A stretch of DNA of 27,168 nucleotides, taken from contig VBHI01000332.1 in NCBI GenBank assembly GCA_005881495.1, positions 1-27,168 of the forward strand, read 5' to 3'. Made by a program: the position numbers and the translations under genes. Numbering within the stretch: the first letter of the stretch is position 1; every line of letters begins with the position of its first letter. The stretch is from Chloroflexota bacterium. Lineage in GTDB: Bacteria; Chloroflexota; Ktedonobacteria; Ktedonobacterales; Ktedonobacteraceae. Positions 24,327 through 27,168 of this stretch are shown here, piece after piece. The notes beneath the pieces were generated by a model. That model was not told where the DNA came from. It searched no databases and saw only the letters and a list, made by a program, of their open reading frames with translations.

Positions 24327-25124
24327 TTATTTGCCCGTGAATCTGGCTGCTCGCTTGTGCAAGAAGGCGTCTACACTTTCTCGGTGATCCGCTGTAGCGT
24401 AGGCGGCTTCTTGTAATTGTCCCTCAAGATGGAGGGAGGCTTGCAGGTCCATATCCAACGACCTATACATGAGCTCTTTGATGAGCTCATATGTGCGAGT
24501 GGGTCCATTGGCCAGCCGCTTCGCCAATGCCCTGGTCGCCTCATCAAGCTCTGCCAGGGGAACGCAGCGATTGACCAGTCCAATGCGCTCAGCCTCCGCG
24601 CCACTGACATCCTCTGCCAGCAGCGCCATCTCCAGGGCTCTGCCCAGGCCAATGAGCCGCGGCAGATGGTAACCGCCGCCACCATCGGGAACCAGGCCAA
24701 TGAGTGCGAAGCCTTCGCGTAAGCGCGCATTATCGGCCGCGATGCGTATGTCGCAAGCCAGGGCGATGTTCACAGTGATACCCGTTGCTATGCCTTGCAT
24801 TGCCGCGATGACTGGTTTGGGCATGTGGTGGATCGCGAGGAGTAGGCGATGGTACTTCGCCAGTTGGTCGCTCACCAGGTGCGTTTCGCCACTAGCATGA
24901 GCAGAAGCGAACTCCGTGAGATCCTGACCAGCCCCAAATGCTCGCCCGGCGCCAGCGAGCACGACGCAGCGGATCGCATCATCGTGAGCAGCCGCTTCGA
25001 CAGCTTCTATGAGTTCTTCTAACAGGAGCGTGTTGATCGCGTTCAGCACGTCGGGGCGGTTCATGGTGAGTGTGACCACGCTTTCATCGTGTTCAACGAG
25101 CACGTTTTGGAAATCAGTTCGCAT
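24327..25124 (-). CDS. Crotonase-fold enoyl-CoA isomerase, PaaG/ECI-like
   Basis: The protein has 265 residues with a complete crotonase fold. The oxyanion-hole segments are AFGAGQDL and GIATGITVNIALACD. Both catalytic glutamates of true enoyl-CoA hydratases are absent (Asn119 and Phe139 at those places), while Asp147 in GLVPDGGG matches the catalytic Asp of PaaG-type isomerases. It therefore more likely shifts a double bond, as a delta3-delta2-enoyl-CoA or ring-epoxide isomerase, than hydrates one. The ATG at 25124 lies inside the end of the reductase gene (11-base overlap) with GGAGAAGGA just upstream, so translation is probably coupled. No other phenylacetate-pathway genes are near, which favours a fatty-acid role. 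Confidence 0.85.
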   Translation of the reverse strand: MRTDFQNVLVEHDESVVTLTMNRPDVLNAINTLLLEELIEAVEAAAHDDAIRCVVLAGAGRAFGAGQDLTEFASAHASGETHLVSDQLAKYHRLLLAIHHMPKPVIAAMQGIATGITVNIALACDIRIAADNARLREGFALIGLVPDGGGGYHLPRLIGLGRALEMALLAEDVSGAEAERIGLVNRCVPLAELDEATRALAKRLANGPTRTYELIKELMYRSLDMDLQASLHLEGQLQEAAYATADHRESVDAFLHKRAARFTGK

Positions 25125-25992
25125 TGGGTCCTTCTCCTCCTTCTTTCTTCCCCCTGGTTAACGCCGCGATCTCGTCCCATTCCTGGGAGGTGAGCGCGCT
25201 CAGCTGGTTAAACTCACCCGCGCCGCCGATCCACTCGCCGCCATCAATGGTCACCACTTCGCCATTGATGTATCCGGCAGCGTCGGAGATCAGATACGCG
25301 GCCAGGTTCGTCAGTTCGGCCATCTGACCAACGCGCTTGAGCGGGTTGGTGTGTAAGAACTGCTCTTGCATCTCTGGCCTGGGCATCAGACGTGTCCAGG
25401 CGCCTTCGGTCGGAAAGGGACCGGGGGCAATCGCGACCTGCCGAATACCGTTGGGGCCCCATTCAACTGCCAGCGAACGGGTCAACGCCAGGACCCCGGC
25501 CTTGGCGGCGGCCGAAGGAACGACATAGCCTGACCCGGTCCAGGCGTAGGTCGTGACAATATTGAGCATCGTGCCGGATTGCCCGTGTTCAAGCCAGCGT
25601 TTCCCCAGGGCCAGGGTGCAGTAGAAGGTGCCATGTAAGACGATACCCAGCACCGCGTCGACCGCACGCGGGGACAGCCGCTCGGTCGGGGAAATAAAGT
25701 TGCCGGCGGCATTGTTGACCAGCACATCGACGCGGCCAAAGCGTTCGATGACGGCGTCCATCATCGCTTCCACCTGGTCGGCCTGACGCACATCACAGCG
25801 TGTGGCGAACGTCTCGCCACCTGATCTACGGGCCATGTCAGCGGCGGCTTGCTCGGCGACATCCTGTCGCCGCCCACAGATCGCCAGTTTGGCTCCCAGT
25901 TCGAGAAAACGTTCGCCCATGGCTCGACCAAGGCCCGTTCCACCACCGGTTACCAGGATCACCTTGTCTTGTAAAAGGTCAGCTTGAAACAT
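25114..25992 (-). CDS. 2,4-dienoyl-CoA reductase-type short-chain dehydrogenase
   Basis: The protein has 292 residues. The Rossmann cofactor motif is TGGGTGLGRAMG and the NNAG-like motif is VNNAAGNF. The usual YxxxK Tyr is replaced: S160 and K164 in VVPSAAAKAG stand at the motif positions, and Tyr149 lies 11 residues before Ser160 in TYAWTGSGY. This Tyr-11-Ser-4-Lys layout is that of human mitochondrial DECR1, and IAPGPFPTEGA also fits. The reaction is NADPH-dependent reduction of 2,4-dienoyl-CoA during breakdown of unsaturated fatty acids. The ATG at 25992 has AGAGAGG at a suitable distance; a GTG at 26001 overlaps that site. It overlaps the isomerase gene by 11 bases. Confidence 0.88.
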   Translation of the reverse strand: MFQADLLQDKVILVTGGGTGLGRAMGERFLELGAKLAICGRRQDVAEQAAADMARRSGGETFATRCDVRQADQVEAMMDAVIERFGRVDVLVNNAAGNFISPTERLSPRAVDAVLGIVLHGTFYCTLALGKRWLEHGQSGTMLNIVTTYAWTGSGYVVPSAAAKAGVLALTRSLAVEWGPNGIRQVAIAPGPFPTEGAWTRLMPRPEMQEQFLHTNPLKRVGQMAELTNLAAYLISDAAGYINGEVVTIDGGEWIGGAGEFNQLSALTSQEWDEIAALTRGKKEGGEGPNAN

Positions 25993-26017
25993 GCATTTCA
26001 CCTCTCTTGCTTTCCCA

Positions 26018-26112
26018 GAGTCCTGCGCCTCTTGGCTTCATAAGCGTCCCTCTCTCTCCTGACACAAGGGCGTGTTGAGCAGGTTCCACGCGCCAGGACT
26101 CTTGCTGTCAGG
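26018..26112. promoter_or_regulatory. Nested inverted repeats in the leader of the reductase-isomerase unit
   Basis: GAGTCCTGCGC (26018-26028) pairs with GCGCCAGGACTC (26090-26101) with one bulged base. CCTGACA (26058-26064) pairs with TGTCAGG (26106-26112). The second pair's left arm lies inside the loop of the first and its right arm outside, so the two cannot form at once as simple nested stems: they would be alternatives or a pseudoknot. All of this falls in the 136-nt leader predicted from the promoter at 26136. Confidence 0.45.
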
Positions 26113-26135
26113 AAAGAAGATGATCAGATGAGATG

Positions 26136-26219
26136 AGTATAACTAAGGTGCGTTGAAAAAAGCGTTTCTTGGGCCATGCGCGGTGGCTGCCGTACGTTTG
26201 TTGATAGCGGGACAAGTTG
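26136..26219 (-). promoter_or_regulatory. Shared 84-bp upstream module, copy B (reductase-isomerase unit)
   Basis: Gapless match to 24163-24246. On the minus strand it keeps the -10 box TATACT (26141-26136), AAACGCTT (26167-26160) and AACAAACG (26202-26195) at the same spacing. The flanking arms of the palindrome seen in copy A are changed here, leaving the AAACGCTTT core. It lies about 145-230 bases upstream of the reductase start, in the position of a promoter. Confidence 0.65.
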
Positions 26220-26308
26220 CAGGAGAACCGGACTTTATGGTAAAAAATTGCGGTTGAGTCCATTGACTTTGCCCAATAGCATCGAAAACACAACGTTCAC
26301 CCATCCAC

Positions 26309-26749
26309 TTACGTCTCCTGCCTGCTGATCATCGTTGTGAGCATCGTGGCGCAGAGTTTTTCTATGCCATCTTTCACAGCCACCACCTCACCTTGGCAGA
26401 CCGTGATCGTGCGACCTGGTTTGACAACTCGCCCATGCGCTACCACCAACTCCCCGCCCACCGGGGCGAGGAAATTGACCTTGTACTCAATGGTCAGCAC
26501 CTCGAAGCCTGCTGGCATCAGGGTTAAGGCAGCGTACCCACAGGCCGAATCAACGATGCTCGTGATGGCACCTGCGTGGAAAAAGCCGTGCTGTTGCGTC
26601 AAACCGTCATTGAACGGCAAGGTGATACTCACATGCCCTGGCTTTACCACATCCAGCGCTGCTCCGAAGAGGCGCATTAACCCCTGTTTGTGAAAACTCG
26701 TGTGGATCGTCTGGATAAAATCAGCATTCGAGACGTGAAATTCGGTCAT
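26309..26749 (-). CDS. PaaI-family hotdog thioesterase
   Basis: The protein has 146 residues, the normal size of a single hotdog domain. The signature QHGFFHAGAITSIVDSACGYAA contains the HGG-like turn and the likely catalytic D67; the central helix and the strand EYKVNFLAPV follow. PaaI-type enzymes hydrolyse acyl- or aryl-CoA esters and often relieve CoA trapping. Next to beta-oxidation and PHA genes, an acyl-CoA housekeeping role is likely; the substrate is not readable. The ATG at 26749 has AGGAGG eight bases upstream. It does not carry the shared 84-bp module and has its own extended -10 promoter. Confidence 0.9.
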   Translation of the reverse strand: MTEFHVSNADFIQTIHTSFHKQGLMRLFGAALDVVKPGHVSITLPFNDGLTQQHGFFHAGAITSIVDSACGYAALTLMPAGFEVLTIEYKVNFLAPVGGELVVAHGRVVKPGRTITVCQGEVVAVKDGIEKLCATMLTTMISRQET

Positions 26750-26811
26750 GGCGATATCCTCCTGGTTCCAGATAGTAACCCATAGACCACCTTCTTAGTC
26801 AGCATCGGCCT

Positions 26812-27117
26812 TCAGTATAGCATTTTTCTCATCAGCGAGGATGCGTAGGAGCCATAGTCTCGAGCCAGTTTTGTGCCAGGCATAAGCCCTGGGTCAAACG
26901 CGTTGACCGCGGTGGGCCGCTCCGGGGTGCTGTACCCTTCCGACTGGAGTCGACGAGAGAGTTCGTAGGCGTAGAAGAGGACACATAACATTGCTGCCGA
27001 CCCGGTCGGTTTCAGGTCTTTTGCAGCAGAACCTTGTGATGTGCTTGAGCCTCGCAAGTGCTCCAGCAGGAGGCCCAGGTACCCTTCGAGGCTGGCAGGC
27101 CAGGCATATCCCTCTCA
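26812..27117 (-). pseudogene. Remnant of a short-chain dehydrogenase (retinol dehydrogenase/protochlorophyllide reductase-like)
   Basis: The minus-strand frame reads through GYAWPASLEGYLGLL, DLKPTGS, MLCVLFYAYELSRRLQ, ERPTAVNAFDPGLMPGT and LARDYG. These match the central and C-terminal part of retinol-dehydrogenase-like short-chain dehydrogenases: the region around the catalytic Lys, the helix after it and the PGxxxGT turn. The catalytic YxxSK segment seems deleted between DLKPTGS and MLCVLF, an in-frame stop lies just upstream near 27113, and the N-terminal Rossmann half is absent. It is therefore a decayed fragment, not a functional gene. The few bases to the window end show nothing recognisable. 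Confidence 0.6.
26814..26822 (-). promoter_or_regulatory. Extended -10 promoter of the thioesterase gene
   Basis: On the minus strand TGCTATACT (26822-26814) is an extended -10 element, about 60 bases before the ATG. No -35 consensus is visible at 17 bases. Confidence 0.45.
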
Positions 27118-27168
27118 ATTATTTTTTCGCCTGCGTCAAAATGAAACGTATCTGTGTGAGAAAATGCT

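Noticed and set aside
26108..26293. Short minus-strand open frame upstream of the reductase gene
   Set aside because: It lies within the conserved promoter-like module and has no homology-like content.

Overview
This is a 27 kb chromosomal window from a free-living, heterotrophic bacterium. My best guess is a Chloroflexota of the Ktedonobacteria type. That is an inference from the mix of ClpE under CIRCE control, polyhydroxyalkanoate (PHA) genes, a Nudix/winged-helix regulator, large mosaic proteins, dispersed palindromic repeats and moderate GC content; no rRNA or other phylogenetic marker is present. Almost all genes run on the minus strand. The plus-strand genes are a partial lipid synthase, a Nudix protein, clpE and a carboxylesterase.

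Layout. 1-766: 3' end of a CDP-alcohol phosphatidyltransferase (phosphatidylcholine-synthase-like), then a non-coding stretch with a 77-bp MITE-like element. 767-2073: a complete insertion sequence with inverted ends and an 8-bp target duplication. 2102-3022: SAM-dependent methyltransferase with a good sigma-70 promoter. 3279-7442: a very large protein, a degenerate Ser/Thr kinase domain fused to a DinG/XPD-type Fe-S helicase, with a 375-residue class 3 intein inside the Walker A motif. 7533-8477: Nudix/winged-helix protein behind a consensus promoter and a palindromic operator. 8449-10705: an APC-type permease fused to a histidine kinase whose ATP-binding domain carries a frameshifting deletion. 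10947-14244: HAD hydrolase, class V aminotransferase and prfA (RF1), separated by palindromic repeats. 14561-16525: histidine phosphatase and acyl-CoA dehydrogenase. 16670-19089: clpE with a CIRCE operator on its promoter and a strong bidirectional terminator. 19105-20404: GNAT acetyltransferase and carboxylesterase.

20431-26749 is a PHA and fatty-acid block. PhaZ-like depolymerase, PhaC synthase and a phasin-like protein form one unit. A 2,4-dienoyl-CoA reductase and a PaaG/ECI-like isomerase form a second, overlapping unit. A PaaI-type thioesterase follows. The reductase and isomerase are the auxiliary enzymes needed to degrade unsaturated fatty acids. Their unit and the PHA unit carry the same 84-bp upstream module (about 60/84 identical without gaps), which suggests one regulator couples unsaturated fatty-acid oxidation to PHA granule formation. 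No phaA or phaB is present, which fits PHA precursors drawn from beta-oxidation. The window ends in a decayed short-chain dehydrogenase.

The most unusual items are the intein-split pseudokinase-DinG fusion, the permease-histidine kinase fusion with a damaged ATP-binding domain, and the paired upstream modules of the PHA and fatty-acid units.
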